Notes: generated from the sequence alone by a model not told the origin. A stretch of DNA of 7,495 bases from Methanomicrobiales archaeon (GCA_012797575.1 JAAZOW010000334.1:1-7495), one strand, 5' to 3'. Shown: positions 1-6,468, counted from the first letter of the stretch. Made by a program: numbers and translations.

Positions 1-1
1 C

Positions 2-1075
2 GATCTCTTCGATCCCGGCTACGCCTCAGATGTCAGCCGGATCGTCGCGTTGACCTACAACACTGCTCCCCTCGATGCCCGGCTCGCGAAGATGCGGCTC
101 GGACATATCGTTTTTGCTCTATTCGCAAGCCTGATCGCCTGTGGTATCGCGCTCCCGGTCTCAAGGCGGATAACCCGGCCGGTGCGAGAGATCGCAGACG
201 ACGTCGATAGGATTGCCGGGGGCGACCTCGATCACCAGATCCGGATATCCACGGGGACGGAGTTCACCCGTCTCGAAGAGGGAATCAGCACCATGGTTGA
301 CTCCCTCAAAGAGAACATCAGGCATCTCCACGCTTCAGAGGAGATGGCGCGGGAGTACAGTGTCCGCCTCGAGGAACTGGTCAGGGAGCGGACGATAGAA
401 CTCGAGAGGTCCAGCCAGACAGCAAACCTCTACCTGGATATCATGATCCACGACATCAACAGCGCCAACGTCGCCGCCACCAGGTATACGCGCCTCCTCG
501 TCGATACACTCGAGGGAGAGGAGAAGGAGATTGCCAGGAAGATGCTCTCCCGGTTTGAGCAGAACTCAGGGGTCATCAATGGCGTCGCCACCCTCCGGAG
601 AGCCAGGGAGGATCAGGTGGCCCTGCTCGCGGTAGATCTCGATCAGGTGATCAGGGCACAGGTGGCAGGTTTCCCTGCGGCCCGGATACGGTATGAGGGG
701 GTGCCCGTTACAGTCCTCGCCGACGAGCTCCTGCCCGAGGTCTTTGCAAACCTGATCGGGAACGCTGAGAAGTTTGGCGGACCCGGTGTTGAGATAACCA
801 TCCGGGTCGAAGACCACGGGGAAGAGGTGGAGGTCTCGGTCGAGGATACCGGGCCGGGTATTCCTGATACAGTGAAGAGGGATCTCTTCCACCGTCTCAA
901 GAAGGGAGAGAGCAGGCTTGCCGGGACCGGGCTCGGACTCTACATCTGTCGGATGCTCATCGAGCGCTATGGTGGGAAGATCTGGGCGGATGACCGGGTG
1001 AGGGGCGAGCCCGGGCAGGGTGCGGCCATCAGGTTCACGCTCTCAGGGGCCAACACCGGCACGGATCGTGGATGA
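2..1075 (+). CDS. Membrane sensor histidine kinase, C-terminal part (5' end cut by window edge)
   Basis: The frame is open from the first bases, so the TTG at 50 is not a real start; the sensor N-terminus lies outside the window. In order I see: the end of a probable extracytoplasmic sensor region (to about nt 100), a transmembrane helix (nt ~104-160, HIVFALFASLIACGIALP), a HAMP-like linker (ITRPVREIADDV, then GGDLDHQI, to about nt 245), a coiled-coil stretch (to about nt 410), a DHp helix pair with phospho-acceptor His at nt 449-451 in MIHDINSAN, and a HATPase_c domain. That domain carries an N box NLIGNAEKFG (from nt 749), G1 box DTGPGIPD (from nt 845) and G2 box GTGLGLYI (from nt 923). The protein should autophosphorylate on this His and pass phosphate to an unknown regulator; none is encoded in the window. 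The HD-I-N style H box is common in methanogen kinases. It stops at TGA 1073-1075, convergent with the YwbE gene. Family is certain; the signal is unknown. Confidence 0.93.
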   Translation, partial: DLFDPGYASDVSRIVALTYNTAPLDARLAKMRLGHIVFALFASLIACGIALPVSRRITRPVREIADDVDRIAGGDLDHQIRISTGTEFTRLEEGISTMVDSLKENIRHLHASEEMAREYSVRLEELVRERTIELERSSQTANLYLDIMIHDINSANVAATRYTRLLVDTLEGEEKEIARKMLSRFEQNSGVINGVATLRRAREDQVALLAVDLDQVIRAQVAGFPAARIRYEGVPVTVLADELLPEVFANLIGNAEKFGGPGVEITIRVEDHGEEVEVSVEDTGPGIPDTVKRDLFHRLKKGESRLAGTGLGLYICRMLIERYGGKIWADDRVRGEPGQGAAIRFTLSGANTGTDRG

Positions 1076-1081
1076 TCCCGG

Positions 1082-1091
1082 CGTCGCGACG
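1082..1091. repeat. 10-bp perfect palindrome between convergent genes
   Basis: CGTCGCGACG reads the same on both strands and lies in the 27-bp gap between the kinase stop and the YwbE stop. It has no loop and no T run on either side, so it is not a convincing terminator. It may simply be chance in GC-rich DNA. Confidence 0.25.
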
Positions 1092-1102
1092 GTACTACTC
1101 CC

Positions 1103-1303
1103 TCACCCGATGATCTCCTGCACCCGCCCGACCTGGCCACCCCTCAGCCTGACCTTGATCCCGTGAGGATGGAATGACGAGTTCGTCAGGATCTCGGCAA
1201 CGATACCCCGGGTGCGCTTCCCGGTCCTCTGATCCCGCTTGAGCACGACATCCACCGCCATACCGGGGCGGATGGCGGCCCGGTTCCGTCCATTCATGAC
1301 CAT
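1103..1303 (-). CDS. ywbE: YwbE family small protein (DUF2196)
   Basis: This 66-residue protein is recognised by the strongly conserved core RPGMAVDVVLKRDQRTGK, then TRGIVAEILTNSSFHPHGI and KVRLRGGQVGRVQEI. The family is widespread in bacteria and archaea and has no established function that I know of. The glycine-rich KVRL-GGQVGRV end looks like a small KOW-like beta barrel, which would suit RNA or ribosome binding, but that is inference. The length is normal for the family. Two starts are possible, the ATG at 1303 or the ATG two codons later (1297, MNGRNR); neither has a clear Shine-Dalgarno sequence. It begins 19 nt after the lysS stop on the same strand, so it is probably the distal gene of a lysS operon and may be translated by coupling or re-initiation. 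Confidence 0.9.
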   Translation of the reverse strand: MVMNGRNRAAIRPGMAVDVVLKRDQRTGKRTRGIVAEILTNSSFHPHGIKVRLRGGQVGRVQEIIG

Positions 1304-1322
1304 CGAGCGATATGCTGCCGGG

Positions 1323-2834
1323 TCACTCTTCCCCGGCGCCCCCGCCCGAGCCCGGGAGGGCGGTCTTCATCTGCGGGAAGAGGAGGACCTCCTTGATGGA
1401 TTCTTTGCCGGTGAGGAGCATCACCAGGCGATCGATGCCGATGCCAACGCCGCCGGTGGGGGGCATCCCATAGCCGAGGGCGTTGATGAAGTCGTAATCG
1501 ATCATCTGCGCCTCGAGGTCACCCCTGCGGCGCCTGGCATCTTGTTCTTCGAGTCGGGCCTTCTGATCGAGGGGGTCGTTCAGTTCCGAAAAACCGTTTG
1601 CCATCTCCATACCGGCTATGAAGAGTTCAAACCTCTCGGTCAAACCCTCCTTCTCCCGGTGCTTCTTTGCCAGCGGCGAGATCTCGATGGGGAAGTCGTA
1701 GACGAACGTCGGTTGGATGAGATGCTTCTCGCAGAAGTGCTCGAAGAAGAGAGCCAGGAACTCTCCCGGAGTTGCAGCGCTCTCGGAGCCTTCGACACCG
1801 CGCTCCCTGGCAATTGCACGGAGTTCCTCGACCGGGTGGGCATGGACATCAATCCCGGCATACTCCTGCACCGCCTCGTCCATGGTGAGGCGGCGCCAGG
1901 GGCGGGTGACGTCCAGCTCGTACCCTGCAAACGATAGCGTGGCCTTCCCGTGCACCTCCAGCGCCAGGTGCGCTATGATCTCCTCGGTGAGATCCATCAT
2001 GTCGTTGTAGTCCTGGTAGGCCTCATAGATCTCGACCATCGAGAACTCGGGGTTATGGTTGGTATCGATATCCTCGTTTCTGAAGTTCTTGGAGATCTCA
2101 AAGACCTTCTCAAAGCCGCCGACGACCAGGCGCTTGAGATAGAGCTCCGGGGCAATCCTGAGGTAGAGCTTCTGGTCGAGGTAGTTATGGTAGGTGGTGA
2201 ACGGTCGGGCATTTGCGCCGCCGTAGATCGGCTGCAGGGTCGGGGTCTCGAACTCCAGGCAGCCTCGCTTGAAGAGGAACTCCCGCAGGAGTGAGAGGAT
2301 CCTGCTCCGGATTCGGAACGTCTCGCGGCTCTCCTCACTCATGATCAGGTCGAGGTAGCGCTGCCGGTAGCGGGTCTCGATGTCCTTGAGTCCGTGGTAC
2401 TTCTCCGGGAGAGGACAGACGGATTTTGCGAGGATCTCAAATCGGTCGACCCAGATGGTGATCTCTCCCATCTTCGTCCGGAAGACGTGGCCGACGACAC
2501 CGATGATGTCTCCGGCATCGATGTACTGCCTGAAGAGGTTGAAGGACTCCTCACCGAGATCGTTCTTCCGAAGGTAGAGCTGTATCCTGCCGCCCGAGTC
2601 ACCGATGTCGGCGAATATCGTCTTGCCGTGCTGGCGGACAACGTAGACCCGACCCGCGGTGCTGACCGCCTCAGCACTCCTCTCGTGCCCGATATCAGAG
2701 AACCGCCTCTTGATCTCGCTGGTGGTGTCTGTGCGTTCAAACTTGTAGGGGTAGACCGTCACCCCGCGCCTGCGCAGATCCTGTATCTTATCGATCTTTG
2801 TTGTATCAAAACAGAGATGATCCATATCGCTCAT
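1323..2834 (-). CDS. lysS: Lysine--tRNA ligase, class II (LysRS)
   Basis: The enzyme charges tRNA-Lys with lysine using ATP in the cytoplasm. From the ATG at 2834 it has 503 residues, the usual length. In order: an N-terminal OB-fold anticodon-binding domain (about residues 59-139, GRVYVVRQHGKTIFADIGD onward), the FETPTL segment of class II motif 1 (195-200), motif 2 FRNEDIDTNHNPEFSMVEIY (251-270) and motif 3 GVGIGIDRLVMLL with its ATP-binding Arg (R469). The C-terminal KEVLLFPQMK is typical of LysRS; the last residues GSGGGAGEE are a loose tail. The frame is open to a start at 2912, but family-like sequence only begins near MDHLCFDTTKIDKIQ. I chose ATG 2834 because GGAG lies 11 nt upstream; ATG 2825 or 2855 are alternatives. 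Many euryarchaea use the unrelated class I enzyme (LysK), so a class II enzyme here is informative. It is followed by ywbE, 19 nt downstream. Confidence 0.96.
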   Translation of the reverse strand: MSDMDHLCFDTTKIDKIQDLRRRGVTVYPYKFERTDTTSEIKRRFSDIGHERSAEAVSTAGRVYVVRQHGKTIFADIGDSGGRIQLYLRKNDLGEESFNLFRQYIDAGDIIGVVGHVFRTKMGEITIWVDRFEILAKSVCPLPEKYHGLKDIETRYRQRYLDLIMSEESRETFRIRSRILSLLREFLFKRGCLEFETPTLQPIYGGANARPFTTYHNYLDQKLYLRIAPELYLKRLVVGGFEKVFEISKNFRNEDIDTNHNPEFSMVEIYEAYQDYNDMMDLTEEIIAHLALEVHGKATLSFAGYELDVTRPWRRLTMDEAVQEYAGIDVHAHPVEELRAIARERGVEGSESAATPGEFLALFFEHFCEKHLIQPTFVYDFPIEISPLAKKHREKEGLTERFELFIAGMEMANGFSELNDPLDQKARLEEQDARRRRGDLEAQMIDYDFINALGYGMPPTGGVGIGIDRLVMLLTGKESIKEVLLFPQMKTALPGSGGGAGEE

Positions 2835-2845
2835 AGTGTAAACAG

Positions 2846-2849
2846 CTCC
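2846..2849 (-). promoter_or_regulatory. Candidate ribosome binding site for lysS
   Basis: GGAG on the minus strand lies 11 nt before the ATG at 2834. It supports that start over the longer frame at 2912, whose extra N-terminal residues do not resemble LysRS. The spacing is rather long, so support is moderate. Confidence 0.4.
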
Positions 2850-2910
2850 ATTCATCTCGCAGCCTAAACTCAGGTTCGCCACATATCCAGGCAGATCAGG
2901 CCGCAATCTC

Positions 2911-2930
2911 ACTGATAAATCCTACTATAC
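2911..2930 (-). promoter_or_regulatory. Candidate archaeal promoter (TATA-like) for lysS-ywbE
   Basis: On the minus strand this AT-rich patch reads GTATAGTAGGATTTATCAGT within GC-rich surroundings. The GATTTATC part resembles a box A element. Transcription starting about 25 nt further on would give a leader of roughly 50-60 nt before the ATG at 2834. The call rests on composition and position only. Confidence 0.3.
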
Positions 2931-3069
2931 AGTTCCCCTCCGGAGCTATTAACCTTTGAGGAGGAATGGATCGACACGCCGCAGACGCCCACGGGCCCGC
3001 AACCGCCCCTCCAGACGACCGACCGCAGATGGCATGGTCTCTATCCTGCTCTGCACCACAAAAGACCCT

Positions 3070-3090
3070 CAGAGATAAAGAGATAATATG
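3070..3090 (+). promoter_or_regulatory. Candidate archaeal promoter (TATA-like) for the udg-NUDIX pair
   Basis: The patch AGAGATAAAGAGATAATATG is the AT-richest stretch before the glycosylase gene. Depending on which part acts as box A, transcription would start around 3100-3112. That would make the mRNA leaderless or nearly so for the ATG at 3102 or the ATG at 3114. No Shine-Dalgarno sequence is visible before either, which fits leaderless translation. The rest of the divergent region 2835-3101 shows no RNA gene or clear repeat. Confidence 0.3.
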
Positions 3091-3101
3091 AGTTACCGTC
3101 A

Positions 3102-3731
3102 ATGATCTGGGCAATGGTGCAGGAGACGAGAAGACTGGAAGCGCTGGAGAAGCTCGCCGTCGTCATACATGAGTGCCGGAAGTGCCCCCTCTGGGAGAAT
3201 ACCCATCATGCGGTCCCGGGGGAGGGGGATGCCAGGGCCCGCCTCATGCTCGTCGGTGAGGCGCCGGGAAAGCAGGAAGATCTCACCGGACTGCCGTTTG
3301 TGGGGCGCGCCGGGAGGCTGCTCGAGGGTCTCCTTGCGGGGATCGGCCTATCGCGGGATGAGGTCTTCATAGCAAACATCGTCAAACACCGACCGCCCGG
3401 GAACCGCGATCCTCGAAGCGATGAGATCCGGGCCTGTACACCCTACCTCGAGGAGCAGATCCGGATCATCGAGCCGGATGTGATCGCGACGCTGGGCCGG
3501 CACTCGAGCAGGTACATCCTCTCGTTCCTGCCGGTGGAGTTCGACCGGATCACAGATATCCGGGGTACCGTCTACCCATGCACCCTCTTCGGCCACCCGG
3601 TCCGCCTCATCCCCACCCTCCATCCCGCCGCCGCACTCTACAGCCCGGCATACCGGGAGGCCCTGGAGGAAGACTTCCGGATCATCGGGCACGAGATCGC
3701 GAAGGCTGGCGGATCCCCTGCAGAGGACTGA
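3102..3731 (+). CDS. udg: Family 4 uracil-DNA glycosylase (4Fe-4S type)
   Basis: The enzyme removes uracil produced by cytosine deamination from DNA, starting base excision repair. It has 209 residues, typical for family 4. Visible motifs: paired cysteines ECRKCPLW (C25, C28), active-site motif GEAPGKQED (52-60), FVGRAGRLLEGLL (66-78), NIVKHRPPGNRDP (92-104), ACTPYLEEQI (111-120, C112) and the DNA-binding motif HPAAALY (174-180). The family normally holds its cluster with four Cys; the third sits in a VKCRPP motif, but here that position is His96 (codon CAC at 3387-3389). C25, C28 and C112 are present, so the ligand set is probably Cys3-His. An ATG at 3114 (MVQETRR) is an equally possible start. 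It is followed after 8 nt by a NUDIX hydrolase gene, so they are probably co-transcribed. Function as a glycosylase is likely; substrate range may differ. Confidence 0.93.
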   Translation: MIWAMVQETRRLEALEKLAVVIHECRKCPLWENTHHAVPGEGDARARLMLVGEAPGKQEDLTGLPFVGRAGRLLEGLLAGIGLSRDEVFIANIVKHRPPGNRDPRSDEIRACTPYLEEQIRIIEPDVIATLGRHSSRYILSFLPVEFDRITDIRGTVYPCTLFGHPVRLIPTLHPAAALYSPAYREALEEDFRIIGHEIAKAGGSPAED

Positions 3732-3739
3732 AGGGACCG

Positions 3740-4171
3740 ATGCCAAAAGAGAAGTCGTACGGGGCGATGGTCTTCCAACGGGATGCAGGTATCCGGTACC
3801 TCATCCTGCAGTACGGGGCCGGGCACTGGGATCTGGTGAAAGGACACGCCGAGCGCGGCGAGAGCGAGAGAGAGACGGTGCTCCGTGACCTCGAGGAGGA
3901 GACCGGGATCACGCGGGCAACGTTCATCCCCGGGTTCCGGGAGGAGATCCACTACTTCTTCCAACGTCGGAGGCGCACGATCTACAAGGAGGTCGTCTAC
4001 TACCTGGTCGAGACACCCGATGAAGAGGTGGTGCTCTCGGATGAACATACCGCCTACCAGTGGCTACCGTATGAGGAGGTGCTCGGGGCGATCACCTTTG
4101 AGAACTCAAAATGGGTCGCCAAGAAGGCACATGAGCGGCTGAAGGTGTTCCTGAGCCGGAAGAGCGGGTAG
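3740..4171 (+). CDS. NUDIX hydrolase, bis(5'-nucleosyl)-tetraphosphatase (Ap4A hydrolase) type
   Basis: This 143-residue protein probably cleaves dinucleoside polyphosphates such as Ap4A, or a related nucleotide, using divalent metal. The N-terminus MPKEKSYGAMVFQRD and the WDLVKGHAERGE segment match the archaeal and animal Ap4A hydrolase group. The NUDIX box spans residues 35-57: G35, E41, then R49-D50-L-E-E53-E54-T-G-I. The usual RE of the box is R-D here, while the two metal-binding Glu are kept. The later KEVVYYLVE and YQWLPYEEVL segments are also typical of this group. An in-frame upstream extension to 3578 lies inside the glycosylase gene and is not family-like, so I take the ATG at 3740, 8 nt after the glycosylase stop. 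The gene ends 10 bp from the corrected end of the convergent DUF1622 gene. The precise substrate cannot be settled from sequence. Confidence 0.9.
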   Translation: MPKEKSYGAMVFQRDAGIRYLILQYGAGHWDLVKGHAERGESERETVLRDLEEETGITRATFIPGFREEIHYFFQRRRRTIYKEVVYYLVETPDEEVVLSDEHTAYQWLPYEEVLGAITFENSKWVAKKAHERLKVFLSRKSG

Positions 4172-4181
4172 CCGACCACGT

Positions 4182-4515
4182 TCACGACTCCAGATCCTCC
4201 GAGAGCTCGCTCACCTCTTTCCCGAGGAAGTAGCTCAAAGACCGTCCTGATGGCAACGATCGATCCGAGGACGATCAGATCGTGGAATGTCGGATCCAGG
4301 ATTGTCTTTATGACATCGGCAGCGACGAAGAACTCAAGCCCTATCAGGATGCGTGTGGTGAATGTCTTCCTGATCTCAGGGTAACCCTTTACCCTGATAC
4401 GCGCTTCCTGCGCCAGGAGATCGATGATCGCGATCACGGCCCCATAGACGATGAAGAGCGCCCCGAACGCTCCAAGCACCATCTCGAAAAACCCGACGAC
4501 TACCTCCAGTGCCAT
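4182..4515 (-). CDS. DUF1622 family membrane protein, frameshifted near the 3' end
   Basis: A small integral membrane protein of unknown function. The ATG at 4515 starts an N-terminal hydrophobic helix (about residues 5-35, with GALFIVYGAVIAIIDLL). A second segment follows, LIGLEFFVAADVIKTILDPT (57-76), and a third, DLIVLGSIVAIRTV (79-92). The GLEFxxAADxIxTIxxPT and IRT motifs are hallmarks of DUF1622. After V92 the literal frame changes character and runs on to 4054, 118 nt into the opposing NUDIX gene, with 153 residues. Dropping one base of the AAA run at 4237-4239 (TTT on this strand) gives LSYFLGKEVSELSEDLES and a stop at 4182, a 110-residue product that matches the family's usual end. 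The interruption is either a sequencing or assembly error or a recent mutation. The coordinates given are those of the repaired gene. Confidence 0.85.
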
Positions 4516-4543
4516 GCCTGGCGGGCCTGTCGGTCTCCGTGGG

Positions 4544-4553
4544 GATATACATT
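4544..4553 (-). promoter_or_regulatory. Candidate TATA element for the DUF1622 gene
   Basis: On the minus strand this reads AATGTATATC, an isolated AT-rich block in GC-rich sequence, about 29-38 nt before the ATG at 4515. The spacing would give a very short leader, consistent with the lack of a clear Shine-Dalgarno sequence. It also implies that this gene is transcribed separately from the ABC operon upstream. Confidence 0.35.
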
Positions 4554-4585
4554 ACCCCCGCCCCCATGACCCCACTATTCCTCGA

Positions 4586-5353
4586 TCAGGTCCCATCCAG
4601 GGCCAGCGGCACGACGATATGAAACCCGTTGTATTGCTCCACCGCCACAGAAACACCGTAGACCGCTTCGATGATCTCTGCTGTCACGACCTCGGGGCCG
4701 CCGGCCGCGTGGATGACACCATCTTTTAAGAAGATGAATCGGTCAGCGTAGCGGAGAGCCATGTTCAGGTCATGCATCGTCATCACTGCGGCGACGTCGT
4801 GTTCCGTCACCACCCTTCTCACGATCTCGAGTATATCGAGCTGGTTCCTGAGATCGAGGCTGCTTGTCGGTTCGTCCAGGAGGAGGACGCGCGGCTCCTG
4901 GACCAGCGCTCTGGCGATGCTCACCTTCTGGAGCTCTCCGCCGCTCATCTCATTGATGTAGCGGAGCGAGAGATCCTCGAGACGGAGCATCCGGATAGCC
5001 GCCTCGACGATCTGGAGATCACTCTCCGAGACATTCCACTGGATATGCGGCCGACGGCCGAGGAGGATCGCATCAAACGCGGTCATCCGTCCCGCCTCAG
5101 ATCGTTGGGGCACGTAGCCCATCCGCCGTGCGATCTCCATCCGATCCGCAGTGAGGAGATCCAGATCCTCGACGAGGATAGAGCCTGTCTTCGGCCGCAG
5201 GATGGCGTTCATACACTTCAGAAGTGTCGTCTTCCCAACGCCGTTCGGCCCGAGGATCGCGAGGATCTGGTTGGGGCGGAGATTGAACGTGACATCCCGG
5301 ATGACCGGTGCGCTCCGGTAGGTGAACGCCACACCGTCGACCTCGAGGATCAT
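4586..5353 (-). CDS. ABC importer ATP-binding protein (FecE/BtuD type)
   Basis: This is the cytoplasmic ATPase that powers the adjacent permease. Its 255 residues contain every canonical element (numbered from the GTG at 5356): Walker A GPNGVGKTT (36-44), Q loop VPQR (Q84), signature MSGGELQKVSIARAL (137-151), Walker B VLLLDE (157-162), D loop SSLD (165-168) and the switch His in MTMHDLN (H195). The overall pattern matches the COG1120 group that serves iron-chelate, heme and cobalamin importers. The ATG at 5353 overlaps the permease stop by one base (TGATG), which suggests translational coupling; a GTG one codon upstream (5356) could also serve. It is the last gene of the importer operon. The substrate cannot be read from this subunit. 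Confidence 0.95.
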   Translation of the reverse strand: MILEVDGVAFTYRSAPVIRDVTFNLRPNQILAILGPNGVGKTTLLKCMNAILRPKTGSILVEDLDLLTADRMEIARRMGYVPQRSEAGRMTAFDAILLGRRPHIQWNVSESDLQIVEAAIRMLRLEDLSLRYINEMSGGELQKVSIARALVQEPRVLLLDEPTSSLDLRNQLDILEIVRRVVTEHDVAAVMTMHDLNMALRYADRFIFLKDGVIHAAGGPEVVTAEIIEAVYGVSVAVEQYNGFHIVVPLALDGT

Positions 5354-6468
5354 CACCGGTACCCCCGTAAGAGCAGGTAGATGAAGGTCGGTGCACCCAG
5401 GAACGCCGTGAGCACGGCGACCGGGAGGACGTAGGGCGCCACGATGATCCGGGCGACGGTGTCAGAGGCGAGGAGGAGGATCCCGCCCATCACGCAGGAG
5501 CCCGGGATCAGGAAACGTTGGTCATCGCCGATGAGCCTTCGCACCATGTGCGGGCAGACGAGCCCCACAAAACCGATGACACCGAGGAACGAGACGATCA
5601 CAGCGGAGACAAGCGCCGCGATGACCATTCCGATGTTCCGGATCGACTCGACATTGACACCGAGTCCCTTTGCGGTCTCATCGCCGGCGTCGATGGCGTT
5701 GTAGTTCCAGCGGTTCGCGACGAAGTAGAGGGTTGCCCCTGCGGTGACGACGGCCATGAGCCCGAGCTCACTCCAGCTGGCCCGGCTCACGTCGCCGAAG
5801 GTCCAGAAGACGACCGCAGCGAGCTGGGTATCGCTCGCAAAGTACTGGAGAAACATCGTCCCCGCCGTGAAGAGGGAGGAGATGGCGACGCCGGCAAGTA
5901 CCATCACCTCAGGAGACGCCCCCCGCACCCGGGATATGAGCAGGATCACCGCGGTCGCGAGGAGGCAGAATATGAACGCTACGATCGTCGTCGTGTAGGG
6001 GTTATTGAGGGTGACGGCGTTGGCAACCGATGAATGCATCTGCCCGGTGCCGAGGAGGATGACCGAGACGGCTGCCCCGAAGGCACCGGCATTTGATATA
6101 CCGAGCGTGAACGGTGATCCGAGCGGATTTCGGAGGATCGACTGCATGGCGACACCTGCCACCGAGAGTCCTACCCCCGCGACGATCGCGGCGAGTGCCT
6201 GCGGGAGACGGATGTTCCAGACGATCCGGTCAATACTGGATAAGTTTTCAGTCGGATACGGGGTGAAGTGGAGGAGCGCAGAGACCCTGCCGATTGTGCC
6301 GTTCACAAGAGAGAGAAAGACGTCGTAGAGAGGGACACCCGCCGCACCGATCGATATGGATACGACCAGGAGGATGAAGAGGAGGATGATCCCCCCGAGT
6401 ATCCAGAGATACTTGTGCCGCACGTATCCTAGATAATTCTCAGGGATGACCCCATCCGCAAAGTGCAC
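5353..6468 (-). CDS. ABC importer permease (FecCD/BtuC family)
   Basis: This is the membrane channel of a type II importer for a metal chelate or corrinoid-like substrate. The 371 residues hold about ten hydrophobic segments, the first at 21-40. Family motifs are clear: RLPQALAAIVAGVGLSVAG (87-105), MQSILRNPLGSPFTLGIS (108-125), FWTFGDVSRASW (221-232), GVIGFVGLVCPHMVRRLIG (296-314, the ATPase-coupling loop) and a VLPVAVLTAFLGAPTFIYLL end. The start is GTG at 6468, chosen for a GGAGG 10 nt upstream and the lack of a better start. The N-terminal extension before the first helix begins MHFADGVIP, which resembles the metal-binding start of CbiM/NikM proteins and is unusual for a BtuC-type permease. 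The gene lies 54 nt after the binding-protein stop and overlaps the ATPase start. Confidence 0.95.
   Translation of the reverse strand: MHFADGVIPENYLGYVRHKYLWILGGIILLFILLVVSISIGAAGVPLYDVFLSLVNGTIGRVSALLHFTPYPTENLSSIDRIVWNIRLPQALAAIVAGVGLSVAGVAMQSILRNPLGSPFTLGISNAGAFGAAVSVILLGTGQMHSSVANAVTLNNPYTTTIVAFIFCLLATAVILLISRVRGASPEVMVLAGVAISSLFTAGTMFLQYFASDTQLAAVVFWTFGDVSRASWSELGLMAVVTAGATLYFVANRWNYNAIDAGDETAKGLGVNVESIRNIGMVIAALVSAVIVSFLGVIGFVGLVCPHMVRRLIGDDQRFLIPGSCVMGGILLLASDTVARIIVAPYVLPVAVLTAFLGAPTFIYLLLRGYR

Noticed and set aside
1076..1102. Possible bidirectional terminator between the kinase and YwbE genes
   Set aside because: There is a 10-bp palindrome but no loop and no T run on either strand, so a terminator cannot be supported.
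1239..1937. Long plus-strand open frame of 232 codons
   Set aside because: It lies antisense to lysS, whose class II motifs are unmistakable. GC-rich genes often leave open antisense frames, and the translation matches no family I know.
2937..2964. CCTCC...GGAGG inverted repeat in the divergent intergenic region
   Set aside because: The arms are only five bases with an 18-base loop, which is expected by chance in this composition.
2896..3114. Minus-strand 72-codon open frame upstream of lysS
   Set aside because: It covers the candidate promoters for both directions and overlaps the start of the glycosylase gene. Its translation has no recognisable domain.
3578..3739. Upstream in-frame extension of the NUDIX protein
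   Set aside because: The extension is the out-of-frame reading of the glycosylase gene, rich in Pro and Arg, and not part of the NUDIX fold. The ATG at 3740 fits the family start.
4054..4181. C-terminal part of the literal 153-residue DUF1622 frame
   Set aside because: It is antisense to the NUDIX coding region and unlike the family end. The frame restored by removing one base ends at 4182 and fits the family.
4772..5380. Plus-strand open frame of 202 codons opposite the ABC ATPase
   Set aside because: It is the mirror of a well-conserved ATPase gene with all motifs on the other strand, and its charged Asp/Arg-rich translation resembles no family.
5518..6033. Plus-strand open frame of 171 codons opposite the permease
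   Set aside because: It is antisense to the permease with all its FecCD motifs, and its charged, His/Asp/Arg-rich translation is typical of an antisense frame to a membrane protein gene.
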